A stretch of DNA of 64,000 bases from Ophiura sarsii (taxonomy: Eukaryota > Echinodermata > Ophiuroidea > Amphilepidida > Ophiuridae). The stretch is taken from the NCBI GenBank assembly GCA_035610835.1, contig CM069444.1, positions 3,478,875 to 3,542,874 on the forward strand. The letters run 5' to 3'. The position numbers and the translations under genes were made by a program. The notes below the pieces were generated by a model that ran no database searches, was not told where the DNA came from, and worked only from the letters and a program-made list of their open reading frames with translations. Every line of letters begins with the position of its first letter. The first letter of the stretch is position 1. Shown piece after piece: positions 30,001-45,000 of this stretch.

Positions 30001-33000
30001 CAAAAATCACATATTTGCAAGATATTACAAGGCTAGTGAACCTTTTCGTTTGGTAGGAATCAATGATATATTTGAAGTGTTATATCCTGCACCCAGACTA
30101 ATTGTTGTTTGTTCGAAGGAGAGGTTGTAGGGATTTGATACAATAGGAAATAATATCAACTCACAGGTTCAAATGTACGTGTCTTGTCATTCTTTGGAGC
30201 TTTCAAGATAGCAGTAACAGGCTTGTTGTAGGTAAATTCAATTAAATCAACCAAGGCCGGTTCGTCCAATTTGTAAACTATATAAGTTTTTCCCGTGACT
30301 GGAATAGAGCTGCTCGTAGTTGGCGTCTGATTCGTAATTTGATTAACATTATTCACGGGCGTATTAAAAATGTAGATCTCGACAGGCAGATCTTCACTCA
30401 TACCTGTAGTTTCATCGCATATACCTGAAATGGTTATAGATGATGGATAATTGTTATGGTTTGTTCAGCTCAAAATTGCCAAAGCCTCCTCACAGCAGCG
30501 AAGGAATACAGAAGGTTGCGGGCGCGCGTGAAGGCATTACATTAACTGTGCATCATATGTGTGACGCGTGGTGTGTGGTAATCATCGCGCGCGTACCCTT
30601 GGATTACTTTTACGCACAAAGAGATAAACACCGAATATTTCTCGCCAATTTGGAACTGATTCATCTATAGAAATATATCACTTGGCAATTACTTTGAATT
30701 AAAGTTAAGTTGACACGGACAATAATAGAATATAATGTTGTTACTACATCAAAGCTCACCTTGTTGCTTCGTGGTTGATGCTACTGTGGTAGTTGTAGCT
30801 TTGGTTAGTGCTTGAGGTGTAGTGGATTGCAGCTTGGTGGTGGCAACCGTGGTTGTCTCTGCAGAGGTTGTGGTTTCTGACACTGTTGTTGTTTCCAAAG
30901 TGGTGGTTAGTTTTTGACAACCTCTCAATTGAACGGTTAAGTTAGATGCTGATGTCTCTCCTGATACAACAATCTCCAGAGCGCCCACTGGATATGCGAG
31001 CTGCTTTTTAACAATAGACGTATATGTTTCGCCTTCAGCATCAGCAGCAACGAATATAGCTGTGAAAGTCTACAAAAAACAACAATATATAAATCAACAT
31101 TTGGATATTAATTTGACCTAGCCGCAGTATTAATTAGGTACGTTATTTTTTAATGCCTCGCATCATATTTAAGGGATAAAACCGTTTCGACTACAGCTAA
31201 AATAATAATGTTTGCTTTAACCCTTTCGACTACAGCTAAAATACTAATATTGGCTTTCGTTAATCATTTAAATATAAATAAACTGCTAACATAAAATTAC
31301 TTAAAATACCTCGAGATTGTCGTTTGAAGGAACTGAAGTAAAATCCGTTTCTGAATCACTGCGAACTTTCATTGTGAAGGTTACTGGAGTCAGAGGAACC
31401 CGTGAGATGAGGACAATCGAATCAACTCTAGCAGGTACCGAAAGTGATACTAGATAAGTTTTGCCATTGCCGTCAGAACCTTCTTCAGTAGTTACCACTA
31501 CTTGCAAATCATCGTTGGATGTCATTGAATCCTCACAAGGCTCTGTAAAATGTTGATATACACAACACATGGTATAATTATATACACGTAAATATTATTT
31601 AAAATCATTATTTGACTTCAACTAGATGTTGATCATATAAACTGAAGAAGTAGAGACCAATATTACTTATATTATAATAAACATGATTTGATTTACCTGT
31701 CTGTGTCGTTTCTGTTGTTACAGTTTGTTCAGTTGTTGTTGCAGAAGGTTGCAGTGTTGTTATCGTTGATGTTGTAACTTGTGTCGTCACAACTGCAGCC
31801 TGTGTAGGTTCAGTCTTTGCCTGAGTGGTCGTTTCCACAGTCGTTTGTTGAGTAGTAGTAACTAATTGTGAGGAAAACAATGTAACATTCATTTTTTTGA
31901 AATAAAACAACCGCATAGCCTTCCGTGAACGTGATTAATTCAAATCCTAGGTTAAGTTTTATTATAATTGTTAGAATTTCTTATTAACAAGCCTCATGTT
32001 TTGTGAGCATTATGGTATTTTCTCTATATGGGTTGTTGAGGTTTTCCTTACTGACGAATACATTGTTTATTTCGTTATATTGCATTTTACCTACGACGTT
32101 ATATGTTATATAGCTAACATATCATTTGTTGATATTCTTTGTTGATTTCTTATATGGTATTTACTGACCTTCCTCCTGGCATGATTTCAGCACCATGGAA
32201 ATAATCACCGCCTGCTCATCATTAGTATTAGTCGGAGTCACCACGATAAGAACAAACTGAACCTCTTTACCGGAGAAGTCCGGGCTTAGTTTTATTGGAT
32301 TTCCATCTTCTAGAGTCTCCAATGGATCACCGATCTATGAAACACGTTCGAAAAAAAGGCATTAGTATAATTTAAACCCGAACGACCAAAAGGCAATTCG
32401 TATAATTAAAACCCGCAAAATCGATTTGACAATTCAAGCTTAACAGGATTATGGACTGTTTTATTTTAAAAGCAATTAATTATTGATAAGAAGTTAACAG
32501 AGTTGAATTATTGATTAACATGGAAAGTAGCCTACAAAAACCACGATTTATACGTGTCTTAAATCTCGTTCAGTTGTCATCTTTCATCATCAACGATCAT
32601 TTGGTGACAATTTATCGAGTTTGATATGCACTTATGCTAAGAAAAGTCGTTTTTCTAATATAATTTAGTACAATTCAAACTGTATCCTCTACAGACAGTC
32701 GCTGAAGCTAAGATATAAATTTTGGACTCTTAAGGTCCCACACCACCAAATCAGTTCCCTATTGCTTTGTGTGGATTTGGTGGAAATTGGTGGAAACAGT
32801 GAAATCGTGTTAAATGATACCATTCAAGAAAAAGCTAGAGATTTTGGGCCTTATGTGGAGGAAATAACCTAGAAATGCCAAATTATGAAACATTTAGGTA
32901 CATTTACGGCACTTTTTACATTTTCTACGATGTTAAATTTAGACTTATGGTGGAGTCTATCTTAAATTCAAACACTGCCGGGTATTGCCAGAATGCAAAT

Positions 33001-36000
33001 ATTATTTGGTGGTGTGTACTCTTAAACTTGAATCAAAGAGGGTAATTTGGATCTATGCAAAAATCACATATTTGCAAGATATTACAAGGCTAGTGAACCT
33101 TTTCGTTTGGTAGGAATCAATGATATATTTGAAGTGTTATATCCTGCACCCAGACTAATTGTTGTTTGTTCGAAGGAGAGGTTGTAGGGATTTGATACAA
33201 TAGGACATAATATAAACTCACAGGTTCAAATGTACGTGTCTTGTCATTCTTTGGAGCTTTCAAGATAGCAGTAACAGGCTTGTTGTAGGTAAATTCAATT
33301 AAATCAACCAAGGCCGGTTCGTCCAATTTGTAAACTATATAAGTTTTTCCCGTGACTGGAATAGAGCTGCTCGTAGTTGGCGTCTGATTCGTAATTTGAT
33401 TAACATTATTCACGGGCGTATTAAAAATGTAGATCTCGACAGGCAGATCTTCACTCATACCTGTAGTTTCATCGCATATACCTGAAATGGTTATAGATGA
33501 TGGATAATTGTTATGGTTTGTTCAGCTCAAAATTGCCAAAGCCTCCTCACAGCAGCGAAGGAATACAGAAGGTTGCGGGCGCGCGTGAAGGCATTACATT
33601 AACTGTGCATCATATGTGTGACGCGTGGTGTGTGGTAATCATCGCGCGCGTACCCTTGGATTACTTTTACGCACAAAGAGATAAACACCGAATATTTCTC
33701 GCCAATTTGGAACTGATTCATCTATAGAAATATATCACTTGGCAATTACTTTGAATTAAAGTTAAGTTGACACGGACAATAATAGAATATAATGTTGTTA
33801 CTACATCAAAGCTCACCTTGTTGCTTCGTGGTTGATGCTACTGTGGTAGTTGTAGCTTTGGTTAGTGCTTGAGGTGTAGTGGATTGCAGCTTGGTGGTGG
33901 CAACCGTAGTTGTCTCTGCAGAGGTTGTGGTTTCTGACACTGTTGTTGTTTCCAAAGTGGTGGTTAGTTTTTGACAACCTCTCAATTGAACGGTTAAGTT
34001 AGATGCTGATGTCTCTCCTGATACAACAATCTCCAGAGCGCCCACTGGATATGCGAGCTGCTTTTTAACAATAGACGTATATGTTTCGCCTTCAGCATCA
34101 GCAGCAACGAATATAGCTGTGAAAGTCTACAAAAAACAACAATATATATATATCAACATTTGGATATTAATTTGACCTAGCCGCAGTATTAATTAGGTAC
34201 GTTATTTTTTAATGCCTCGCATCATATTTAAGGGATAAAACCGTTTCGACTACAGCTAAAATAATAATGTTTGCTTTAACCCTTTCGACTACAGCTAAAA
34301 TACTAATATTGGCTTTCGTTAATCATTTAAATATAAATAAACTGCTAACATAAAATTACTTAAAATACCTCGAGATTGTCGTTTGAAGGAACTGAAGTAA
34401 AATCCGTTTCTGAATCACTGCGAACTTTCATTGTGAAGGTGACTGGAGTCAGAGGAACCCGTGAGATGAGGACAATCGAATCAACTCTAGCAGGTACCGA
34501 AAGTGATACTAGATAAGTTTTGCCATTACCGTCAGAACCTTCTTCAGTAGTTACCACTACTCGCAAATCATCGTTGGATGTCATTGAATCCTCACAAGGC
34601 TCTGTAAAATGTTGATATACACAACACATGGTATAATTATATACACGTAAATATTATTTAAAATCATTATTTGACTTCAACTAGATGTTGATCATATAAA
34701 CTGAAGAAGTAGAGACCAATATTACTTATATTATAATAAACATGATTTGATTTACCTGTCTGTGTCGTTTCTGTTGTTACAGTTTGTTCAGTTGTTGTTG
34801 CAGAAGGTTGCAGTGTTGTTATCGTTGATGTTGTAACTTGTGTCGTCACAACTGCAGCCTGTGTAGGTTCAGTCTTTGCCTGAGTGGTCGTTTCCACAGT
34901 CGTTTGTTGAGTAGTAGTAACTAATTGTGAGGAAAACAATGTAACATTCATTTTTTTGAAATAAAACAACCGCATAGCCTTCCGTGAACGTGATTAATTC
35001 AAATCCTAGGTTAAGTTTTATTATAATTGTTAGAATTTCTTATTAACAAGCCTCATGTTTTGTGAGCATTATGGTATTTTCTCTATATGGGTTGTTGAGG
35101 TTTTCCTTACTGACGAATACATTGTTTATTTCGTTATATTGCATTTTACCTACGACGTTATATGTTATATAGCTAACATATCATTTGTTGATATTCTTTG
35201 TTGATTTCTTATATGGTATTTACTGACCTTCCTCCTGGCATGATTTCAGCACCATGGAAATAATCACCGCCTGCTCATCATTAGTATTAGTCGGAGTCAC
35301 CACGATAAGAACAAACTGAACCTCTTTACCGGAGAAGTCCGGGCTTAGTTTTATTGGATTTCCATCTTCTAGAGTCTCCAATGGATCACCGATCTATGAA
35401 ACACGTTCGAAAAAAAGGCATTAGTATAATTTAAACCCGAACGACCAAAAGGCAATTCGTATAATTAAAACCCGCAAAATCGATTTGACAATTCAAGCTT
35501 AACAGGATTATGGACTGTTTTATTTTAAAAGCAATTAATTATTGATAAGAAGTTAACAGAGTTGAATTATTGATTAACATGGAAAGTAGCCTACAAAAAC
35601 CACGATTTATACGTGTCTTAAATCTCGTTCAGTTGTCATCTTTCATCATCAACGATCATTTGGTGACAATTTATCGAGTTTGATATGCACTTATGCTAAG
35701 AAAAGTCGTTTTTCTAATATAATTTAGTACAATTCAAACTGTATCCTCTACAGACAGTCGCTGAAGCTAAGATATAAATTTTGGACTCTTAAGGTCCCAC
35801 ACCACCAAATCAGTTCCCTATTGCTTTGTGTGGATTTGGTGGAAATTGGTGGAAACAGTGAAATCGTGTTAAATGATACCATTCAAGAAAAAGCTAGAGA
35901 TTTTGGGCCTTATGTGGAGGAAATAACCTAGAAATGCCAAATTATGAAACATTTAGGTACATTTACGGCACTTTTTACATTTTCTACGATGTTAAATTTA

Positions 36001-39000
36001 GACTTATGGTGGAGTCTATCTTAAATTCAAACACTGCCGGGTATTGCCAGAATGCAAATATTATTTGGTGGTGTGTACTCTTAAACTTGAATCAAAGAGG
36101 GTAATTTGGATCTATGCAAAAATCACATATTTGCAAGATATTACAAGGCTAGTGAACCTTTTCGTTTGGTAGGAATCAATGATATATTTGAAGTGTTATA
36201 TCCTGCACCCAGACTAATTGTTGTTTGTTCGAAGGAGAGGTTGTAGGGATTTGATACAATAGGACATAATATAAACTCACAGGTTCAAATGTACGTGTCT
36301 TGTCATTCTTTGGAGCTTTCAAGATAGCAGTAACAGGCTTGTTGTAGGTAAATTCAATTAAATCAACCAAGGCCGGTTCGTCCAATTTGTAAACTATATA
36401 AGTTTTTCCCGTGACTGGAATAGAGCTGCTCGTAGTTGGCGTCTGATTCGTAATTTGATTAACATTATTCACGGGCGTATTAAAAATGTAGATCTCGACA
36501 GGCAGATCTTCACTCATACCTGTAGTTTCATCGCATATACCTGAAATGGTTATAGATGATGGATAATTGTTATGGTTTGTTCAGCTCAAAATTGCCAAAG
36601 CCTCCTCACAGCAGCGAAGGAATACAGAAGGTTGCGGGCGCGCGTGAAGGCATTACATTAACTGTGCATCATATGTGTGACGCGTGGTGTGTGGTAATCA
36701 TCGCGCGCGTACCCTTGGATTACTTTTACGCACAAAGAGATAAACACCGAATATTTCTCGCCAATTTGGAACTGATTCATCTATAGAAATATATCACTTG
36801 GCAATTACTTTGAATTAAAGTTAAGTTGACACGGACAATAATAGAATATAATGTTGTTACTACATCAAAGCTCACCTTGTTGCTTCGTGGTTGATGCTAC
36901 TGTGGTAGTTGTAGCTTTGGTTAGTGCTTGAGGTGTAGTGGATTGCAGCTTGGTGGTGGCAACCGTGGTTGTCTCTGCAGAGGTTGTGGTTTCTGACACT
37001 GTTGTTGTTTCCAAAGTGGTGGTTAGTTTTTGACAACCTCTCAATTGAACGGTTAAGTTAGATGCTGATGTCTCTCCTGATACAACAATCTCCAGAGCGC
37101 CCACTGGATATGCGAGCTGCTTTTTAACAATAGACGTATATGTTTCGCCTTCAGCATCAGCAGCAACGAATATAGCTGTGAAAGTCTACAAAAAACAACA
37201 ATATATATATATCAACATTTGGATATTAATTTGACCTAGCCGCAGTATTAATTAGGTACGTTATTTTTTAATGCCTCGCATCATATTTAAGGGATAAAAC
37301 CGTTTCGACTACAGCTAAAATAATACTGTTTGCTTTAACCCTTTCGACTACAGCTAAAATACTAATATTGGCTTTCGTTAATCATTTAAATATAAATAAA
37401 CTGCTAACATAAAATTACTTAAAATACCTCGAGATTGTCGTTTGAAGGAACTGAAGTAAAATCCGTTTCTGAATCACTGCGAACTTTCATTGTGAAGGTG
37501 ACTGGAGTCAGAGGAACCCGTGAGATGAGGACAATCGAATCAACTCTAGCAGGTACCGAAAGTGATACTAGATAAGTTTTGCCATTACCGTCAGAACCTT
37601 CTTCAGTAGTTACCACTACTCGCAAATCATCGTTGGATGTCATTGAATCCTCACAAGGCTCTGTAAAATGTTGATATACACAACACATGGTATAATTATA
37701 TACACGTAAATATTATTTAAAATCATTATTTGACTTCAACTAGATGTTGATCATATAAACTGAAGAAGTAGAGACCAATATTACTTATATTATAATAAAC
37801 ATGATTTGATTTACCTGTCTGTGTCGTTTCTGTTGTTACAGTTTGTTCAGTTGTTGTTGCAGAAGGTTGCAGTGTTGTTATCGTTGATGTTGTAACTTGT
37901 GTCGTCACAACTGCAGCCTGTGTAGGTTCAGTCTTTGCCTGAGTGGTCGTTTCCACAGTCGTTTGTTGAGTAGTAGTAACTAATTGTGAGGAAAACAATG
38001 TAACATTCATTTTTTTGAAATAAAACAACCGCATAGCCTTCCGTGAACGTGATTAATTCAAATCCTAGGTTAAGTTTTATTATAATTGTTAGAATTTCTT
38101 ATTAACAAGCCTCATGTTTTGTGAGCATTATGGTATTTTCTCTATATGGGTTGTTGAGGTTTTCCTTACTGACGAATACATTGTTTATTTCGTTATATTG
38201 CATTTTACCTACGACGTTATATGTTATATAGCTAACATATCATTTGTTGATATTCTTTGTTGATTTCTTATATGGTATTTACTGACCTTCCTCCTGGCAT
38301 GATTTCAGCACCATGGAAATAATCACCGCCTGCTCATCATTAGTATTAGTCGGAGTCACCACGATAAGAACAAACTGAACCTCTTTACCGGAGAAGTCCG
38401 GGCTTAGTTTTATTGGATTTCCATCTTCTAGAGTCTCCAATGGATCACCGATCTATGAAACACGTTCGAAAAAAAGGCATTAGTATAATTTAAACCCGAA
38501 CGACCAGAAGGCAATTCGTATAATTAAAACCCGCAAAATCGATTTGACAATTCAAGCTTAACAGGATTATGGACTGTTTTATTTTAAAAGCAATTAATTA
38601 TTGATAAGAAGTTAACAGAGTTGAATTATTGATTAACATGGAAAGTAGCCTACAAAAACCACGATTTATACGTGTCTTAAATCTCGTTCAGTTATCATCT
38701 TTCATCATCAACGATCATTTGGTGACAATTTATCGAGTTTGATATGCACTTATGCTAAGAAAAGTCGTTTTTCTAATATAATTTAGTACAATTCAAACTG
38801 TATCCTCTACAGACAGTCGCTGAAGCTAAGATATAAATTTTGGATTCTTAAGGTCCCACACCACCAAATCAGTTCCCTATTGCTTTGTGTGGATTTGGTG
38901 GAAATTGGTGGAAACAGTGAAATCGTGTTAAATGATACCATTCAAGAAAAAGCTAGAGATTTTGGGCCTTATGTGGAGGAAATAACCTAGAAATGCCAAA

Positions 39001-42000
39001 TTATGAAACATTTAGGTACATTTACGGCACTTTTTACATTTTCTACGATGTTAAATTTAGACTTATGGTGGAGTCTATCTTAAATTCAAACACTGCCGGG
39101 TATTGCCAGAATGCAAATATTATTTGGTGGTGTGTACTCTTAAACTTGAATCAAAGAGGGTAATTTGGATCTATGCAAAAATCACATATTTGCAAGATAT
39201 TACAAGGCTAGTGAACCTTTTCGTTTGGTAGGAATCAATGATATATTTGAAGTGTTATATCCTGCACCCAGACTAATTGTTGTTTGTTCGAAGGAGAGGT
39301 TGTAGGGATTTGATACAATAGGAAATAATATAAACTCACAGGTTCAAATGTACGTGTCTTGTCATTCTTTGGAGCTTTCAAGATAGCAGTAACAGGCTTG
39401 TTGTAGGTAAATTCAATTAAATCAACCAAGGCCGGTTCGTCCAATTTGTAAACTATATAAGTTTTTCCCGTGACTGGAATAGAGCTGCTCGTAGTTGGCG
39501 TCTGATTCGTAATTTGATTAACATTATTCACGGGCGTATTAAAAATGTAGATCTCGACAGGCAGATCTTCACTCATACCTGTAGTTTCATCGCATATACC
39601 TGAAATGGTTATAGATGATGGATAATTGTTATGGTTTGTTCAGCTCAAAATTGCCAAAGCCTCCTCACAGCAGCGAAGGATTACAGAAGGTTGCGGGCGC
39701 GCGTGAAGGCATTACATTAACTGTGCATCATATGTGTGACGCGTGGTGTGTGGTAATCATCGCGCGCGTACCCTTGGATTACTTTTACGCACAAAGAGAT
39801 AAACACCGAATATTTCTCGCCAATTTGGAACTGATTCATCTATAGAAATATATCACTTGGCAATTACTTTGAATTAAAGTTAAGTTGACACGGACAATAA
39901 TAGAATATAATGTTGTTACTACATCAAAGCTCACCTTGTTGCTTCGTGGTTGATGCTACTGTGGTAGTTGTAGCTTTGGTTAGTGCTTGAGGTGTAGTGG
40001 ATTGCAGCTTGGTGGTGGCAACCGTGGTTGTCTCTGCAGAGGTTGTGGTTTCTGACACTGTTGTTGTTTCCAAAGTGGTGGTTAGTTTTTGACAACCTCT
40101 CAATTGAACGGTTAAGTTAGATGCTGATGTCTCTCCTGATACAACAATCTCCAGAGCGCCCACTGGATATGCGAGCTGCTTTTTAACAATAGACGTATAT
40201 GTTTCGCCTTCAGCATCAGCAGCAACGAATATAGCTGTGAAAGTCTACAAAAAACAACAAAATATATATCAACATTTGGATATTAATTTGACCTAGCCGC
40301 AGTATTAATTAGGTACGTTATTTTTTAATGCCTCGCATCATATTTAAGGGATAAAACCGTTTCGACTACAGCTAAAATAATAATGTTTGCTTTAACCCTT
40401 TCGACTACAGCTAAAATACTAATATTGGCTTTCGTTAATCATTTAAATATAAATAAACTGCTAACATAAAATTACTTAAAATACCTCGAGATTGTCGTTT
40501 GAAGGAACTGAAGTAAAATCCGTTTCTGAATCACTGCGAACTTTCATTGTGAAGGTGACTGGAGTCAGAGGAACCCGTGAGATGAGGACAATCGAATCAA
40601 CTCTAGCAGGTACCGAAAGTGATACTAGATAAGTGTTGCCATTACCGTCAGAACCTTCTTCAGTAGTTACCACTACTCGCAAATCATCGTTGGATGTCAT
40701 TGAATCCTCACAAGGCTCTGTAAAATGTTGATATATACAAAACATGGTATAATCTTATACACACAAACATTATATAAATTCATTATTTAAATTCATTATA
40801 GATGTTGATCATAGAAATTGAAGAAGTAGCGACCAATATGACTTATATTATAATATATATGATTTGATTTACCAGCCTGCGTCGTTTCTGTTGTTACAGT
40901 TTGTTCAGTTGTTGTTGCAGAAGGTTGCAGTGTTGTTATCGTTGATGTTGTAACTTGTGTCGTCACAACTGCAGCCTGTGTAGGTTCAGTCTGGGTCTGA
41001 GTGGTCGTTTCCACAGTCGTTTGTTGAGTAGTAGTCACTACATGGGAGGAAAACATTGAAAGGAATTATATTCGTGTTATTTTTTTATTTTTTATTGTTT
41101 ATTTCTATCATAATTTTCACATTTCACATAGTTTCATCATGTTTACATTGCATATCATATACATGTATAACACATTTTCATATGCTTTTCAGCATTTTTA
41201 TATATTTATATGCTTTTCGGCATAATTTTCACATTTTATGTATAGCACATTTTCATATACTAGTATATTTTCATATGCTTTTCAGCATGTTTACATTTCA
41301 TATCATGTATAGCACATTTTCATATACTAGTACATTTTCATATGCTTTTCAGCATGTTTAAATATGTTTTTCACATTTCAATTACATGTATAACACATTT
41401 TCATGTGTTTTTCATGTTTACATTGCATATCATTACATAACACATTTTTATATGCTTTTCGGCATGTTTACATTGCATACATGTTTAGCACATTTTCTTT
41501 TCAGCATTTTTATATTTTTATATGCTTTTCGGCATGTTTACATTCATAATTTCCATAATTTCATATCATGTATAACATTCACATATGCTTTTCATCATGT
41601 TTACACATTTTCATATGCTTTTCAGCATGTTTATACATTTTTATGCTTTTCAGCACGTTTACACATTTTCGGCATGTTTACATTCATGTTCACATTTCAA
41701 TAACACATTTTCATGTGCTTTTCGTGTTTACATTGGATATCATTACATAACACATTTTTATATGCTTTTCGGCATGTTTACATGTATAACACAGGTTATT
41801 ATTACATATGCATATTCATAGTATTACATAAACCATAATTGTTCAATATTATATACATCATGTATCCAGTTTATTTGTATATAAACTCATATTTAATTTT
41901 ATTATAAGTTTTACATCAAATCATGTTTATAATATTTAATTTGAACCAATATACATGTGGATTCATACAAATATCTTTGGTATGCCGGTATACATAGACA

Positions 42001-45000
42001 AACAAACAATATACAATTACATTTTTAACATCTACGTTTTACAAATCTCTGATTTGCAGCTCAAACAATAATAAAACCTATTTTTATCCATCCCTTAAAG
42101 TACAGTGTATTACCTTTGCTCGTAATACAATCATTATTCCATATTAATTGATTATCCCAGTTTTCTATTTCGTTTATAGTTTCAGTATTTTTGGTTTTAA
42201 GCCAAACTTTTTAGGTTGTGGTAAAAGGATGGTATTTCTTTTAAAATACCTTTTACGGATTTATTCATAGTTTCAAAACTACAATTGCATTTGAAGATAT
42301 TTAGGTCTAAGCACGTATTTTTCAATAAAGAAATAGGAATATTTTTCCACGTGCTGATTTCTGAATCTGCGAGCTTTTTGATCCATGCCAACTTCCAAAT
42401 CCAAGAAATGTGATAAGTTGAGCATTTTCAGCCAACCTTTTTCATATTCATTTATTAATGTTTTACGTTTAACTTTTTCTGATCCACCCCACACAAATTT
42501 ATAAAACATCCTATTTAAACGATTTACAAATTCAGAGGTTAAGTCAATTAATAATAATAATAATAACACACACTTATAGAGCGCTTTACTTTAGTGAGAT
42601 CTAAACTCAAAGCGCTGTACAACATATAAATACAAGATTAAAGCAAAAATACAACAATGATCATAAAACTACAGAGATAAACATACACAGAGTCAAATGC
42701 ATATTTAAACAAGAGATATAAATGTGTATGACATTAAAAATGCATTATGAATGAAATGAAAGATCATGAACAAAAACACATCAATTAGATTTCCAAGTTA
42801 AATAAGTAGGTCTTAAGTCGCGACTTGAACTCCTGAACTGAACCTGCCTGACGTATGTCCAATGGGAGAGTGTTCCATAATTTAGGGCCCGCGATGGAGA
42901 AAGCTCTATCACCGAAAGACTTCATTTTGCTTTTTGGAACAACAAGAAACTCACGGGAGCCAGAGCGAAGGTTAGCCGTGGGAATATAAGGTTTCAGCAA
43001 TTCAGACACATAACTTGGACCAGCATTGTTAAGTGATTTATACACAATGAGCAGGAGCTTGAACACGATTCTTTTCTTAATAGGAAGCCAGTGGAGATCT
43101 CTGATGACGTGACTTATATGGTCACGTTTCTTTGTGCCTGTAACTAATCTTGCCGCTGGAGTTTTGAACACGTTGTAATTTAGAGATAAGTTTATCAGGA
43201 AGTCCGTACAAAAGGCAGTTACAGTAATCTAATCTGGATGAGACAAACGCGTGCACAAGTTTCTCCGTTGACCCTCGATCAAGGTACTTTCTGATCTGTC
43301 CAATGGCGCGTAAAGCAAACGAGGCTGATTGACACAGTTTATTCACATGTGCAGTCATTGACAGATGTTGGTCAAAGATGACTCCAAGGTTTCGTGCAGC
43401 ATCTGACGGAAATATGGGACTATTACCGATAGTTACAGGGTTGATGGGCACAGTTGGCGTGAAACGAGAGGTAATATGTATAACCTCAGTCTTACTGTCG
43501 TTCAGCTTTAACTTATTTGCAGTCATCCATCCTTTGACATCAGCGATGCAGCGCTCCAGACGAGAAATTGCTTCCTCTCTTTCATCAGGATGAAAAGTAA
43601 CATACAATTGCGTGTCATCCGCGTAAGATAGAACATCGATGTCATGGCTAGAAATTACGTCTTCAACTGGAGCACTGTACATGGTAAATTTGGAGGGACC
43701 AATCACAGACCCTTGGGGTACACCATATATCAATTTATGCGTTCGTGAAAGATTGGATCCAACTGCAACAGACTGCACTCGATTAGAGAGATAGGATTTA
43801 AACCACTTTAACGCAGTACCATCAACACCATATCTAGTTTGCATCCGTTCAAGGAGCATTTTGTGGTCTATCGTATCAAATGCAGCCGATAAATCCAACA
43901 GAACAAGAACAGCGTCTTTCTTATTATCCAATGCGCAAAGCAGATCATTTTGAAGGCGCAGAAGAGCTGTTTCTGTGCTGCAGTTGGGTCGGTAGGCAGA
44001 CTGGTGGGGTGCATACATTTTGTTTGCAGCAAGGTGTTCCTGTAGTTGGTTGCATACTACGCGTTCATTCAGCTTGGAGATGAAACTAAGATTAGATACA
44101 GGCCTGTAGTTGGATATCACCTCAGGATCTAGACTAGCTGTCTTTATTAAAGGAGTTACATAGGCAATCTTCATACAGTCTGGAACATACCCCTTTCTCA
44201 GAGAGAAATTTACAATTTTGGTCAGCAAGGGTAAAATATGATCGATGCACCGCTTCATTAGCCAGGTAGGGAGGGGATCTAGAGCACATGATTTTGTTGG
44301 CATGTCCATAACAATTTTCATGACTTCCTGCTGAGAAAGATCTTGAAATTGACATAGAGGAACAGGGCAGTCACGCTCATTGTCTGGGAGAACCGATAAA
44401 TGATAGCTTTGATGCTAAAAGGCTTTTTACTATCAGTACCTTTCCGATCATTGTAAGGTTTCTTATGGTCCAAGCTCTGATAGACCGTTCTATCAATTCC
44501 ATCTTTGACTCCCAGTTTACAGATAACTCTTCTATTTTAGTACATGGGTTTACTACTACCCCTAGAATTTTTACATTATTATTTGGTACAAATTTCCAAT
44601 TAATCCCCCCAATTTCTTTCTCTGCAAGCACCAATCCAGACAGCGTCGCTCTTTAATTTATTAATATAATTATAAGCCTGAAATTTGTGAAAATAGTTCG
44701 AATGTTTTTAGCACGTTTTTTTTTATTGATTCCTCATCTCTAACAAATATAGTTGTGTTGTCCGCAAATTGCGTAATTTTTACTTCATTTTTGTCGTATT
44801 CAAGGAAGGGCAATTGTATGCCATGTATATATTTTGACTGTCTGATTTGGTTTGCCATTACCTCGGCTGCCACGACATATAATAATGGGGACAAATTGCA
44901 ACCTTGTCTTAGACCATTCATCTGTCTAAAAAATAAGACATATGTGACGCAATTAAGCGAAATGAGTCGGATGTCGGGAATATTGATTTTGAGTTATAGG

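Larger units (their letters stand above)
1..41057 (-). repeat. Tandem array of a 3.06-3.19 kb exon-bearing unit, 13 full copies plus partial ends
   Basis: The same landmark (stop just past the exon B donor) recurs at 297, 3452, 6610, 9765, 12959, 16016, 19072, 22129, 25186, 28244, 31301, 34360, 37419 and 40476. Spacings are 3155, 3158, 3155 and 3194 for units 1-4, and 3056-3059 for units 5-13. The array is open at position 1. On the right it ends about 20 bp into the intron upstream of the last exon A, where similarity stops near 41057. Each unit contains exons B, A, E, D, C in plus-strand order, with 1134 coding nt. Introns are as alike between units as exons. Each unit also holds a small internal duplication of TTTCGACTACAGCTAAAATA (about 187-206 and 219-238 in unit 1). 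Confidence 0.97.

Noticed and set aside
1..41057. CRISPR or satellite DNA interpretation of the array
   Set aside because: Units are 3 kb with spliced coding exons in a continuous frame; there are no short repeat-spacer patterns and no bacterial signals.
41056..41821. Phe/Tyr/His-rich plus-strand frames
   Set aside because: Products of a minisatellite, with no start context or domain.
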